NCBI GenBank assembly: GCA_033765305.1
Contig: JANRID010000063.1
Coordinates: 1 to 55,000 of the forward strand
Origin: RDXT01 sp033765305
GTDB lineage: Bacteria; Bacteroidota; Bacteroidia; J057
DNA length: 55,000 nucleotides
Reading direction: 5' to 3'
In this document: in pieces, positions 16,871 to 25,713 of the stretch
How positions within the stretch are numbered: position 1 is the first letter of the stretch
Layout: every line of letters starts with the position of its first letter
Made by a program: the position numbers and the translations under genes
The notes under the pieces: model-generated
The model's database searches: none
Told to the model about the DNA's origin: nothing
What the model saw: the letters and a program-made list of their open reading frames with translations, nothing else

Positions 16871-18895
16871 TCAGAGCCGGTTCAGGCGCTCGATCGCCGG
16901 GCGGTAGCCCTGCTCGGCCGATTTGCGCAGGAAAGTCTTGGCAGTCAGGGTGTCTTTGGGATTGTTGCGCTCCAGCAGCATGTGGGCATAGAGGTACTGG
17001 CCTGCGCTCCAGCCTTTGTCGGCCGATTTTTTCGCGTAGGTCAGCGCCTTGGCCGGGTCTTTCTTCCCGCCGAGCCCCATGTGGTAGATGTAGCTGAGGC
17101 GGTATGCGCCGGGGCCGTCCAGGGCTGCGGCGGCAGCTTCGTACTGGGCAGCGGCCTGGGCATAGGTGCTGGCGGAATTGGTGCGGCCGGCCTGGTCGTA
17201 GAGGCGGTTGCCGGCGTCGAGGGCTTTTTTCTGCTCGGCAGCACTGGCCGCTGGCGCCGCAGGCGCACGGGTTGCGCTCTGGGGAGCAGCCGCAGGCGTT
17301 TTGGGCGCCGGTGCTGTGCCAGTTGCCGGGGCGGAGGCAGGCGCAGCCTTGCGCGAAGCGGCGCCGGCGGGCACCGTGCCTTCGGCAGGGCTGGAGAGGT
17401 CGGCCAGGTTGCCGCTGGCGGGCGCGGAGGCCGCGCCGCCTGCTTCCCCTGCGCTGCGGGTGCCGCTGGCGACCGGCGGCGTCTTGGGCGGCTGGATCGC
17501 CTGGGCGATCAGCTGCTCGCATTCGGCCAGGCGGTTCTTGGCGCGGGCCAGGAGAAGCGTATCGGCAGGCTGACGCTCAGGACTTTCGAAAAACTTGAGC
17601 CCTTTGCGGTAGCTGGCAGTCGCCAGCTCGCAGTCGCGGGTTTTCTGGGTGTAGAGGGTGTCTCCGCGCCGCAGATAGGCCTCGGCCACCTGATCCTGGG
17701 GCAGGTCCGGCATCACCATGCGGCGCTGCGCCTTCACTGCCTCGGCCTGTTCGAAGGCATTCACGGCATCGGCATAGTTGCGCCGGCTCAGGTATTCCCT
17801 TCCCTGCTCGATATAGGCCTCCACCTGCTTCACGGCAGCCGTCATCAGGGTATCGCCGGTGGCGATGCGCCACGTCTCTTCAAGGCGCTGCACCCGCAGG
17901 CTGTCGGCCGGCGACTTGGCGGCCTGATAGGCCGGCCCGAAGAAGGGCTGCGCCTGGGCAGGCTGGCCCTGGTCGAGCTGCTGCTGGATCTGGGTCAGGT
18001 ACGTATCGAGCGTCGGTTTGGGCCGGTTCATAATCCAGAGCACGATGAGCAGCACCACGAGCGCTGCCACGCCGACGCCGGCGATCAGGCCGTTGCGCAC
18101 CCAGGAGGCGGCCTGCTCGGTATCGACGCGGTGGACCGTGGAGGGGTCTGCGTCGGCGGGGGCTTCGGCTGCGGCGGAGGCCTCGGTCTGCGCCACCTGG
18201 ATCAGGTAGCAGGCGTAATTGTCCCGCGTGAAGTTCTCGCACAGGTTGCGGATCTCGCCCAGCAGGCCTTCGGGGGAGGATTTGTGCCCTTCCCGGAAGA
18301 TGGTTTCGAGCGTCGCGTCATCTGCCTGCTCGTAGACGCCGTCGGTGGCGAGGAAGAAATAATCATCTTTATGAACGGCGCTCAGCGGCAGGAAGTGGGC
18401 ATTCATGCGGCGGGGGGCCTCCTTGCCGGTGATCGGCTCATGCGAGGCCGGATCGCTGCCGGGAGCCACCATAGGCCGGAAGATATTGCGCTTGAGCTGG
18501 TCGAAATGATAGACCCTGCAGGTGCCGATCCAGGCCATGGTGACCTGCGTATCGCCGACATGCAGCAGCGCCAGGGAAGTGCTCATGGCCTTGCTTTCCG
18601 GATGGGATTCGCGGTAGGCGCTCAGCGCCTCTTCGGTAATCGCCAGGCAGGTATCCAGATATGCCTGATTGACAGCGCCATCGGGCAGCGGCGTGCTTGC
18701 AAAATACTTCGCTACGCTCAGGGCCGTCAGCTTGGAGGCCACATCGCCCGCATCCGGGCCGCCTTCGCCGTCGCAGACGATGAACAAGCGCTCGCCGGGA
18801 TTGGCCTGGTTGGAGAGCGGGAAAATGAAGTCCTCATTGAGGCTTTGGCCTCCCGTTTCATGGAGCGAGAGGGGCTGCTTGAGCACAATTTTCAT
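16871..18895 (-). CDS. PP2C-type phosphatase fused to TM helix, TPR and Sel1 repeats
   Basis: A 674-residue multidomain protein. The N-terminal 240 residues form a PP2C Ser/Thr phosphatase: NED (20-22), DGEGG (42-46), DGVYEQ and a late RDNYA supply the metal-binding aspartates, so it should be active. One membrane helix follows (about 265-290), then TPR-like helices (NYADAVNAFEQAEAV and similar), an Ala/Pro-rich linker (about 470-560), and C-terminal Sel1-like repeats (GAYRLSYIYHMGLGG, AKKSADKGWSAGQYLYA, LRKSAEQGY). By topology the phosphatase is cytoplasmic and the repeats are outside. It leads the operon to aroC, rseP, T9SS cargo and bshB1. No partner kinase is visible. Confidence 0.85.
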   Translation of the reverse strand: MKIVLKQPLSLHETGGQSLNEDFIFPLSNQANPGERLFIVCDGEGGPDAGDVASKLTALSVAKYFASTPLPDGAVNQAYLDTCLAITEEALSAYRESHPESKAMSTSLALLHVGDTQVTMAWIGTCRVYHFDQLKRNIFRPMVAPGSDPASHEPITGKEAPRRMNAHFLPLSAVHKDDYFFLATDGVYEQADDATLETIFREGHKSSPEGLLGEIRNLCENFTRDNYACYLIQVAQTEASAAAEAPADADPSTVHRVDTEQAASWVRNGLIAGVGVAALVVLLIVLWIMNRPKPTLDTYLTQIQQQLDQGQPAQAQPFFGPAYQAAKSPADSLRVQRLEETWRIATGDTLMTAAVKQVEAYIEQGREYLSRRNYADAVNAFEQAEAVKAQRRMVMPDLPQDQVAEAYLRRGDTLYTQKTRDCELATASYRKGLKFFESPERQPADTLLLARAKNRLAECEQLIAQAIQPPKTPPVASGTRSAGEAGGAASAPASGNLADLSSPAEGTVPAGAASRKAAPASAPATGTAPAPKTPAAAPQSATRAPAAPAASAAEQKKALDAGNRLYDQAGRTNSASTYAQAAAQYEAAAAALDGPGAYRLSYIYHMGLGGKKDPAKALTYAKKSADKGWSAGQYLYAHMLLERNNPKDTLTAKTFLRKSAEQGYRPAIERLNRL

Positions 18896-18960
18896 GCGAA
18901 GATTTTTTACAAGCCGGAATAGAATACCAGTGAAAACGTCAATATACCAGTATTTCCGCC

Positions 18961-19000
18961 AAAAATAGAAAAAAGCGCCTTATGAACAACATAAGGCGCT
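18961..19000 (-). terminator. Rho-independent terminator of the small gene at 19040-19231
   Basis: A perfect 11-bp stem (18974-18984 with 18990-19000) has a 5-nt loop. On the minus strand a U-rich tract follows directly (complement of the A-run 18961-18973). Confidence 0.9.
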
Positions 19001-19039
19001 GCAAGATCTCAAGGGAAGCGCATCGGATGCGCACAGCAC

Positions 19040-19231
19040 TCAGGGCAGATTGCCGATCGAGCGGATCCGGTTGCGGAAATAGGTCAGCGACTGCGAGACA
19101 GGCTGGTGGGCCTGGAGGTTAGGGAACTCGTTCAGCAAAGAGCGTACTTCCTCCTCATCCAACGGGCGCACCTTGCCGGTGGCGTTGTTGTGCACAGTCC
19201 AGCGTTCGGACGTTTTACGGATATAGTACAT
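19040..19231 (-). CDS. Small hypothetical protein (63 aa)
   Basis: A 63-residue basic protein starting MYYIRKTSERWTVHN and ending RNRIRSIGNLP, with an acidic middle (DEEEVRSLLNEF). No family is recognised. The case for a real gene is contextual: an ATG start, gene-like codon composition, and an excellent minus-strand terminator about 40 bp after the stop, which gives it its own transcription unit. No signal peptide or membrane helix. It could be a small regulatory or nucleic-acid-associated protein, but nothing in the sequence decides this. Confidence 0.65.
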   Translation of the reverse strand: MYYIRKTSERWTVHNNATGKVRPLDEEEVRSLLNEFPNLQAHQPVSQSLTYFRNRIRSIGNLP

Positions 19232-19677
19232 GCCTTAATGGTTTGTTTCGAAGAAACGTGATGGCTGCCGATTCATTGCATTCAGAATCTACGCCAGAAA
19301 TTACGCCCAGCCCCCGCATGCAAGCTCAGGCCGCAAAAACACGGGGCCGGACGGCGATTTTCCGTGTCCAGGCCGGCAGAGGCGCTTCCGCAGCCGTTTC
19401 AGCCAACCGGATTCCCCTGGCATCCGTACAGGCAGGATGTAAGATCCGGAGCAAAAGTGACGGAATTCCGGTGCAATTTCCGGAGGATGCGTATTCTGGC
19501 ATCCGCTTTGCCTGGTATCTTGCACCGTATGAACGGCCCGAAATGATGCCCCAGATGCCTGTCCAAGCCCCTGCACTGCCCGGATCTGCCCATCAGGACG
19601 CCCGCCGATTTGCTACGGCCCGGCAAAAGCTCTATTTTTCGGGAAATTTTCATCCGTTGTTCACCAATCCGTACGCC
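19232..19677. other. Intergenic region upstream of the giant TPR gene
   Basis: A 446-bp gap between divergent genes. The + frame of the TPR gene stays open upstream to 19243, but the translation there is Pro/Ala/Arg-rich without domain character and precedes the signal peptide, so I treat it as non-coding. A promoter is seen at 19609-19640. A TATCTTGC element at 19516-19523 is a weaker candidate without a -33 partner. Confidence 0.6.
19609..19640 (+). promoter_or_regulatory. Promoter of the giant TPR gene
   Basis: TTTG (19609-19612), 20 nt, then TATTTTTC (19633-19640), seven of eight matches to TAnnTTTG. It leaves a leader of about 30 nt before the ATG at 19678. Confidence 0.55.
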
Positions 19678-22600
19678 ATGCGAAAGCCCCTCGTCCTGTT
19701 TCTGGCTTTCATCTTTGCCGCCTGGCGCCTGCCGGCTCAGCTTTCTCCCTACCAGCCGCACCTCCAGCTCTACTACGATGCGCTGGAGCTGTACGAAAAG
19801 CAGAAGTACGGCGCGGCAGCAGACCTCGCCGAACGCTTCATCCAGGCGGAGCACCAGCAGCGCTCCTCCGAGCATAACGACCTCTACGCCAATGCCCGCT
19901 ACCTCCAGGCCATGTCCGCCTATTACCTGGAGCGCCAGGATGCAGTGCAGGTCATGGAGCACTACCTGCTGGAATTCAGCGAAAACTCCAAGGCGCCGCT
20001 GGTGCAGTTCCACCTCGGCAAATACTTCTTTGCCAAGCGCAAGTACCGGGACGCAGCCCCTCCGCTGCTTGAAGCCTACCAAAGCCGCGGCCTGCCGCAG
20101 GACAAGGCCGACGAGGCCGTGTACCTCGTCGCGTACAGCTACTTCATGAACGACAACCTGCCGCTGGCTACCCGCTTTTTCGAGGTGGCCGCCAGCCGCA
20201 CCAACCCCTGGCAGGAGGACGCCCGCTATTACCGCTCCGTCATTCTCTACCAGCAGAAGGATTACCCCAATGCCTACACCGCCTTCAAAGAGCTGGAGAA
20301 ATCGCCCAAGTACGGCAAGGAAATCAAGGTGTACCTGGCCAATACGCTCCTGAAGCTCAAGCGCTACGACGAGCTGTACGTGCTGGCGGAGGAATTTATC
20401 GCCACGGCATCGCGGCCCCAGGGCAAGGAGTCGCAGGTGTTTTATGTGGTGGCCAATGCCAGCTTCGAGCGCAACGACTATCCGCGCACGATCGAATACT
20501 ACCAGCAGTTCGTAAAGGCGCGCGGCAAGATGAGCCGCCCCGACCAGTTCCGCCAGGGCTATGCCCACTACAAGCTCAGGCAGTACCGCGAGGCGATCCC
20601 GCTGCTGGAGCAGGCAGCCGCCGGCAGCGACTCCCTGACGCAGGTTTCGTCGTATTATCTGGGATTCAGCTACCTCGAAGAGCGCAACCCCAACAACGCC
20701 CGCCTGGCGTTCCAGAAGGCTTCCAGCGCCGGCGGCGCCAAGGCCGACCCGGCCATCACCGAGGATGCGCTCTTCCAGTACGCCAAGGTCTGCTTCGATA
20801 CGGATGCCTATAATGAAGCCCTCCAGGCGCTCACCGCATTCACGGAGCGATATCCGCGTTCGCCCAACCTCCCCGAAGCCCAGGCCATGATCGGCGAGGC
20901 CTACGTGTACAACCGCGACTATCCCCGCTCCATCAAATACTTCGAGTCCATCGCCCGCAATACGCCGCGCCTGCGCAAGGCCTACCAGGAGGTATGCTAT
21001 TACTACGGCCTGGAGCTCTTCGAGCGGCCCGACTATGTGCAGGCGGCCGGATTCCTCCAGAAAGCAGTGGACAACGCCCACGACCCCAACCTGGCCCTCA
21101 GCGCCCAGCACTGGATCGGAGAATCGCTCTTCCGGCGGGGGGCCTTCCGCGAGGCGGCCAATGCCTACAATGCGTTCCTGCGCATGCCCGGCGCCCAGGC
21201 CAACGAGTTCTTCGCCCGCACCTACTACGGCCTGGGATGGGCCCAGTTCAAGCAGAAAAACTACGCCGCTGCCCAGCAGCATTTCGACGAATTCATCGCC
21301 CGGCGCCGGCAGAATCCCCAGGAAAACAACCTGCTCGTGGATGCCTACCTGCGCGCAGGCGACTGCTCCTTCCTCCAGCGCAATTACACCAAGGCCAACA
21401 GCTACTACCGCCAGGCCCTCGATGTGCGCTATGTGCAGCAGGATTATGCCCTCTACCAGCTCGGCGAATCGGCCTACCGCCAGGGGCAGTACCAGAATTC
21501 GGTGCAGCATTTCGACAACCTCGTGCGCAGCTACCGCGACTCCGAGCTGCGCGACAATGCCCTCGACCGCATTTCGGAAATCTACGCCACCTGGATCAAG
21601 GACGACCGCCGCGCCATCGACTATGCCACGATGCTGGTCAGCGAGTACCCCCGCAGCCCCCTGGCAGCTGACGCGTACAACCGCATCGGCCTCTCGGCAT
21701 TCAACTCCAACGACACCGACGGCGCCGTGCGCGCCTTCCGCAAGGTGCTCTCCGACTACAGCAGCGACAGCAAAAATACCCAGATCGCCCTGGACAACCT
21801 CCGCAGCCTGCTCTCGGAGGATGAATTCGACCGCGTGCTCAAAGACTACCGCGGCCGAAACCCCCAGATGAACAACGACCTCGCCCGGCTTGTCTTCAGC
21901 ACCGGCAAGGACCGCTTCTTCTCCGGCAATTACCCCTCGGCCATCGAGCAGTTTTCGACCTATATCCGGGACTACAAAAACGGCCCCGATTACTTCGAGG
22001 CCCTCATCTACCGGGGCCGCGCGTACCGGCAGACCGGCCAGCTCGACAAAGCCGCCGCCGATTACCGGCTGGTGTATGAAACCCCCACCAACAATGCCTT
22101 CACCGGCACCGCCCTGCTCGAAGCCGCCGAGATCAAGTACGAGCAGCAGGACTACCAGACCAGCCTCCAGCTCTACCAGCAGCTGGAGCAGGTAGCCGGC
22201 AAGCTCCAGAACCGGGTGCAGGCCTGGTTTGGCATCGCCAGCAACTTCAAGGCGCTCAAGAATTACGTGCGCGCCCAGCAGACCCTGGCGCTGATCGCCG
22301 ACAATCCGGAGGTGGAGGTGTACTCGCGCACGCAGGCGATGGTGCAGATTGGCTACTGCCAGTACCTTGCCGGCAACCTGGAGACGGCGCTGGCCACGTT
22401 CACGGCGGTGGAGAACGAGTATAAAAACGCATTCGGGGCGGAAAGCCAGTATATGAAGGCGCAGATCCTGCTGGATCAGGGCCGTGCGATCAAAAAGCGG
22501 GGCGACGCCGCCGGCGCGAACGGCAAGTTCGAGGCGGTGAAAGAGGCCACCCTCTACCAGGCCAACAACTATCCCACCTTCAACTACTGGAAAGCCAAGA

Positions 22601-22758
22601 CCTTCCTCGTTGTGGCCGATGCCTACTACGAGCAGGGAAATGCCTTCCAGGCACAGGGCACGCTCGAAAGCCTGACCGCCGAATCCCGCTTCCCGGATGT
22701 GCAGGCCGAAGCCCGCAAGCGCCTGGCCGAAATCCAGGCAGAGACCGGCGGCCAGTAA
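19678..22758 (+). CDS. Giant periplasmic tetratricopeptide repeat protein
   Basis: A 1026-residue protein with a signal peptide (about 1-21, ending RLPAQ) and then TPR helices along nearly its whole length. Repeats are seen in phrases such as KYRDAAPPLLEAYQSRG, DYPRTIEYYQQFVKARG, QYREAIPLLEQAAAG, NYTKANSYYRQALDV and QYQNSVQHFDNLVRSY. TPR solenoids are protein-binding scaffolds. The size, export signal and position just before an outer-membrane barrel suggest a periplasmic or lipid-proximal scaffold (inference). I chose the ATG at 19678 because it begins the signal peptide and lies about 30 nt after a promoter. The gap to the next gene is 69 bp, so co-transcription is likely. Confidence 0.9.
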   Translation: MRKPLVLFLAFIFAAWRLPAQLSPYQPHLQLYYDALELYEKQKYGAAADLAERFIQAEHQQRSSEHNDLYANARYLQAMSAYYLERQDAVQVMEHYLLEFSENSKAPLVQFHLGKYFFAKRKYRDAAPPLLEAYQSRGLPQDKADEAVYLVAYSYFMNDNLPLATRFFEVAASRTNPWQEDARYYRSVILYQQKDYPNAYTAFKELEKSPKYGKEIKVYLANTLLKLKRYDELYVLAEEFIATASRPQGKESQVFYVVANASFERNDYPRTIEYYQQFVKARGKMSRPDQFRQGYAHYKLRQYREAIPLLEQAAAGSDSLTQVSSYYLGFSYLEERNPNNARLAFQKASSAGGAKADPAITEDALFQYAKVCFDTDAYNEALQALTAFTERYPRSPNLPEAQAMIGEAYVYNRDYPRSIKYFESIARNTPRLRKAYQEVCYYYGLELFERPDYVQAAGFLQKAVDNAHDPNLALSAQHWIGESLFRRGAFREAANAYNAFLRMPGAQANEFFARTYYGLGWAQFKQKNYAAAQQHFDEFIARRRQNPQENNLLVDAYLRAGDCSFLQRNYTKANSYYRQALDVRYVQQDYALYQLGESAYRQGQYQNSVQHFDNLVRSYRDSELRDNALDRISEIYATWIKDDRRAIDYATMLVSEYPRSPLAADAYNRIGLSAFNSNDTDGAVRAFRKVLSDYSSDSKNTQIALDNLRSLLSEDEFDRVLKDYRGRNPQMNNDLARLVFSTGKDRFFSGNYPSAIEQFSTYIRDYKNGPDYFEALIYRGRAYRQTGQLDKAAADYRLVYETPTNNAFTGTALLEAAEIKYEQQDYQTSLQLYQQLEQVAGKLQNRVQAWFGIASNFKALKNYVRAQQTLALIADNPEVEVYSRTQAMVQIGYCQYLAGNLETALATFTAVENEYKNAFGAESQYMKAQILLDQGRAIKKRGDAAGANGKFEAVKEATLYQANNYPTFNYWKAKTFLVVADAYYEQGNAFQAQGTLESLTAESRFPDVQAEARKRLAEIQAETGGQ

Positions 22759-22827
22759 CGAGTTTCCTGATCATCAGCATCCTGTTTCATTCCGGCCGTA
22801 CCGGGCCGCTTCCATCAGCATCCGCAT

Positions 22828-24495
22828 ATGACTCTCTTCCGATACAGCCTCACCCTGGCAGCCGTCGCAGCGGCCAGCCTCAGCTTCGCCCAGCCCGGCG
22901 GCAGCCCGCTGGGCGGGCGCGACTCCCTCGTGCTCGAAAACGAGCGCATCGAAGATGTGATCGAGAGCGAAAAGCCCTTCATCAAGCCTCCGTACCAGGA
23001 AATCAAGAAAGGGCCCGACAGCAAGAACACGTACAACTCCCGCGATTTCTACGTGGGGACCAACTTCGAGCCGCCGCCGCCGGACATCAAGCCCGCCGAG
23101 CTGCCCAAGCCGGAGCCCTTCACCAACCAGTTCATCAAGCTGGGCATCGGCCGCTTCGTCACCCCGTATGCCCACCTGTACCTCCACAACGGCAAGGACG
23201 CCACCCGCAACTACGGGCTGGATTTCACCCACTTCTCCGCCCACCGCGACAAGGTGCCCCTGCGCCGATTCCGCGAAGACTACGGCACGGCCCAGGGCCG
23301 GATCATGACCGATGCCTTTACGGCCGCCGCCAAGCTCTACGTGTTCAACACCAGCTACTTCAACTACGCCGACAGCGCCTTCATCGACAATGCCGCCCTG
23401 CGCGAGGACAGCCTCCGGACCGGCTTCACGCGCCTGGCGCTGGGCGTGAGCCTCGCCTCCAGCCCCACCCTCGGCGAGCGCTATTTCTATGATGCCGGCC
23501 TGCAGGTCAAATCGATCTTCGGCAACCGCGGCAACACCGAAACCCAGCTCCGCGTGCTGCCCACCGGCGGCTACAAGATCACGGACAACGTATCGATCCA
23601 GCTCAATACGGAGCTGAACGTGATCACCGGCAAGGTAGGCAACCTCAACCAGGGCCGCTTCTATGCCGCCGCCTCGCCCTTCATCTACTTCAACAACGGC
23701 ACGCTCAGCCTCAAAGGCGGCATCCAGACCAACTTCTTCGCCAACCGGGCCGACTCGCCCAGCGTGAGCAACCTCTTTCCCATCGGCGAAATCACCTACC
23801 AGGTGGCGCCCGATGTCTTCACCCTCGTGGCCGGCCTCAGCTCCGGCATGGACATCAACTCGTACTACGACCAGCTCTTCGTCAACCGCTACCTCGGCCA
23901 GGACGTGCTCATCCGCCCTACGGTGGAGCGCTTCCGGGTATATCTGGGCGGAAAAGGCAATCTGAACCAGGGCCTCGACTATTCCGTCACGGCCTATTAC
24001 AAACAGGTAGCCAATCAGCTGATTTACAGAAGTTTCGACAGCGTGTACTTCCGCCCCCTCTACGACTCGCTCACGCGCGTCACGGGCCTGCACGCGGAGC
24101 TGAACTACGACAAAAGCGAGCACCTGCGCACCGGCACCGCCGTCACGATCAACCTGTACAACACCGCCAACGCCGACTCGCTGACACCGAACGCCTTCTT
24201 CCTTACCCCCATCCGGGTGGACTTCTTCGCAGCGTACAAGTTTCTCGAAGACAAGCTCACCGCCCGCGCCGAACTGAGCCTGTTCGGCGCCACGCCGGTC
24301 GGCATCGACGGCAACGGCGAGCTCATCCGCAGGAACCTCTTCCCCAATATCAGCGTATATGGAGACTACCGGATCACGAAAGGATTCTCGGTGTACCTCT
24401 GGGCCGGAAACCTGATCGGGATCAATTACCAACGCTGGTTGAACTATCCGGAACGCGGTTTTGACATTCAGGGCGGAATCACGCTTGCTTTTTAG
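22828..24495 (+). CDS. Outer-membrane beta-barrel protein (TonB-receptor-like, no plug)
   Basis: A 555-residue protein with a signal peptide (about 1-21, ending SFAQ), then a short Pro-rich N-terminal segment (about 25-100). A long series of alternating amphipathic strands of outer-membrane barrel type follows, ending with the C-terminal aromatic GGITLAF. No CarboxypepD-reg or plug domain is visible, so it is not a complete TonB-dependent transporter. Similar proteins in Bacteroidota are often annotated as TonB-dependent receptors by the barrel alone. It follows the giant TPR gene and probably works with it at the outer membrane (inference). Confidence 0.8.
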   Translation: MTLFRYSLTLAAVAAASLSFAQPGGSPLGGRDSLVLENERIEDVIESEKPFIKPPYQEIKKGPDSKNTYNSRDFYVGTNFEPPPPDIKPAELPKPEPFTNQFIKLGIGRFVTPYAHLYLHNGKDATRNYGLDFTHFSAHRDKVPLRRFREDYGTAQGRIMTDAFTAAAKLYVFNTSYFNYADSAFIDNAALREDSLRTGFTRLALGVSLASSPTLGERYFYDAGLQVKSIFGNRGNTETQLRVLPTGGYKITDNVSIQLNTELNVITGKVGNLNQGRFYAAASPFIYFNNGTLSLKGGIQTNFFANRADSPSVSNLFPIGEITYQVAPDVFTLVAGLSSGMDINSYYDQLFVNRYLGQDVLIRPTVERFRVYLGGKGNLNQGLDYSVTAYYKQVANQLIYRSFDSVYFRPLYDSLTRVTGLHAELNYDKSEHLRTGTAVTINLYNTANADSLTPNAFFLTPIRVDFFAAYKFLEDKLTARAELSLFGATPVGIDGNGELIRRNLFPNISVYGDYRITKGFSVYLWAGNLIGINYQRWLNYPERGFDIQGGITLAF

Positions 24496-24560
24496 CGAAA
24501 AACTTCGTTCTTTCGGACTACTTTCAGGGTTATCCGCAACGACGCCTTTTCACTGACAGG

Positions 24561-25664
24561 ATGAATCAGCTGGTGGATCTTTATCTGACGAGCGCTTTCC
24601 GCGACCTGGAGCATGTCTCCATTGCGGGGATCGGCACGTTCAGCAAGGTCCGCCGCGCAGCATATGCAGATACCGCGCGCGGGGTGATTCATCCGCCGGC
24701 AGTCGAGCTGGAGTTCGAGCCGCTCCGTACGGCAGAGCCGGGTTTCAGCGCGTATCTCACGCGTGAAACCGGCATCGAACGGGAGCGTGCCGACCAGATG
24801 GAGCTGGCGCTGGCCGGTCTGATCCGCGAACGGCTGGAGCATACCGGCGAGTTCAGGATTCCGGATGCCGGCACGCTCCGCCTGGATGCCTCCGGCATGC
24901 TCCGTTTCGAAGCGATTGCCGGGGCACATTCCCCGGTATCCGCAGAATATTTCGGGCTTCAGCCCGTTATAGTTCAGCAGGGAGCAGCGGGTCGCCCTCT
25001 TTTTCCGCCGACAACCACCGATATGATTCAGGAAAGCCACGAAGCCCCTTCCTTGCTCTCTCCCTGGGTCTGGCGTCTTGCCGCGCTGGCCCTCATTCTT
25101 GGCGCGCTTGCCGTCACCGCCTGGAGATTCAATCCCTGGCGGCAGTCCCGTGCGCCCCTTGTGCAGGTCGGCGCACCAGCCCTGCAGCCTGCCCCCCCGG
25201 CTCCGCAGCCTGCACCCGAGGCCGCAGCACAGCCCAGCACGCCCGAAACCGCTACCGAAGCGGCTGACAGCCAGCCAGCTGCCGTGCCTGCCGCCGCAGG
25301 CGGCGACCTGCCTGCGGGAGCAAATCAGCGCACACGCGCCGCAGCCCCGTCCGCCGGAAACACAAGTGCCGGGCCTGCCGGAAGCATCTCCGTCCTCGAT
25401 ACCGCCGCTGCCTACCGCAGCGGCCAGCGCTTCTACCACCTCATCGCCGGCAGCTTCACTTCCCTCGAAGCTGCCCGGAAGTTTCAGACGCAAATGACCG
25501 CCGAAGGCTACACCGCCATCATCGTCGCATCCGCTCCCGGTGTCCAAGCCAGCTACCGGGTATCCATTTTCCGCAGCTCGGACCGTAAAACCGCCGAGGC
25601 CTTCGCAGAAAAACAGAAGGTGCTGGGCAAAAATTCCGGCTGGATTTACGAAGAATTGCCCTGA
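24561..25664 (+). CDS. HU-like domain, transmembrane and SPOR domain protein
   Basis: A 367-residue protein. The N-terminus (about 1-130) matches the paired CCDC81-like prokaryotic HU domains of Bacteroidota (LTSAFRDLEHVSIAGIGTFSKVRRAA, then GEFRIPDAGTLRLDASGMLRFEA). One membrane helix follows (about 167-187), then an Ala/Pro-rich linker (about 200-275) and a C-terminal SPOR domain (RFYHLIAGSFTSLEAARKF to the end). SPOR domains bind denuded peptidoglycan at division sites. The HU-like part is predicted to be cytoplasmic, so the protein could link the nucleoid or a cytoplasmic partner to septal wall (inference). It is followed 49 bp later by a secreted triple-SPOR protein. Confidence 0.9.
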   Translation: MNQLVDLYLTSAFRDLEHVSIAGIGTFSKVRRAAYADTARGVIHPPAVELEFEPLRTAEPGFSAYLTRETGIERERADQMELALAGLIRERLEHTGEFRIPDAGTLRLDASGMLRFEAIAGAHSPVSAEYFGLQPVIVQQGAAGRPLFPPTTTDMIQESHEAPSLLSPWVWRLAALALILGALAVTAWRFNPWRQSRAPLVQVGAPALQPAPPAPQPAPEAAAQPSTPETATEAADSQPAAVPAAAGGDLPAGANQRTRAAAPSAGNTSAGPAGSISVLDTAAAYRSGQRFYHLIAGSFTSLEAARKFQTQMTAEGYTAIIVASAPGVQASYRVSIFRSSDRKTAEAFAEKQKVLGKNSGWIYEELP

Positions 25665-25713
25665 AGTGTGTACTTTGCCCGCTTCACGCATTAACCCTGC
25701 TACCTGCTCCCCC

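Noticed and set aside
14312..18922. 1536-codon open frame on the + strand
   Set aside because: It is antisense to rseP, aroC and the PP2C gene. High GC and the lack of TTA, CTA and TCA codons in the real genes leave the opposite strand open; the translation has no domain character.
19243..19677. 145-residue N-terminal extension of the giant TPR protein
   Set aside because: A clear signal peptide begins at 19678 and a promoter lies inside the extension.
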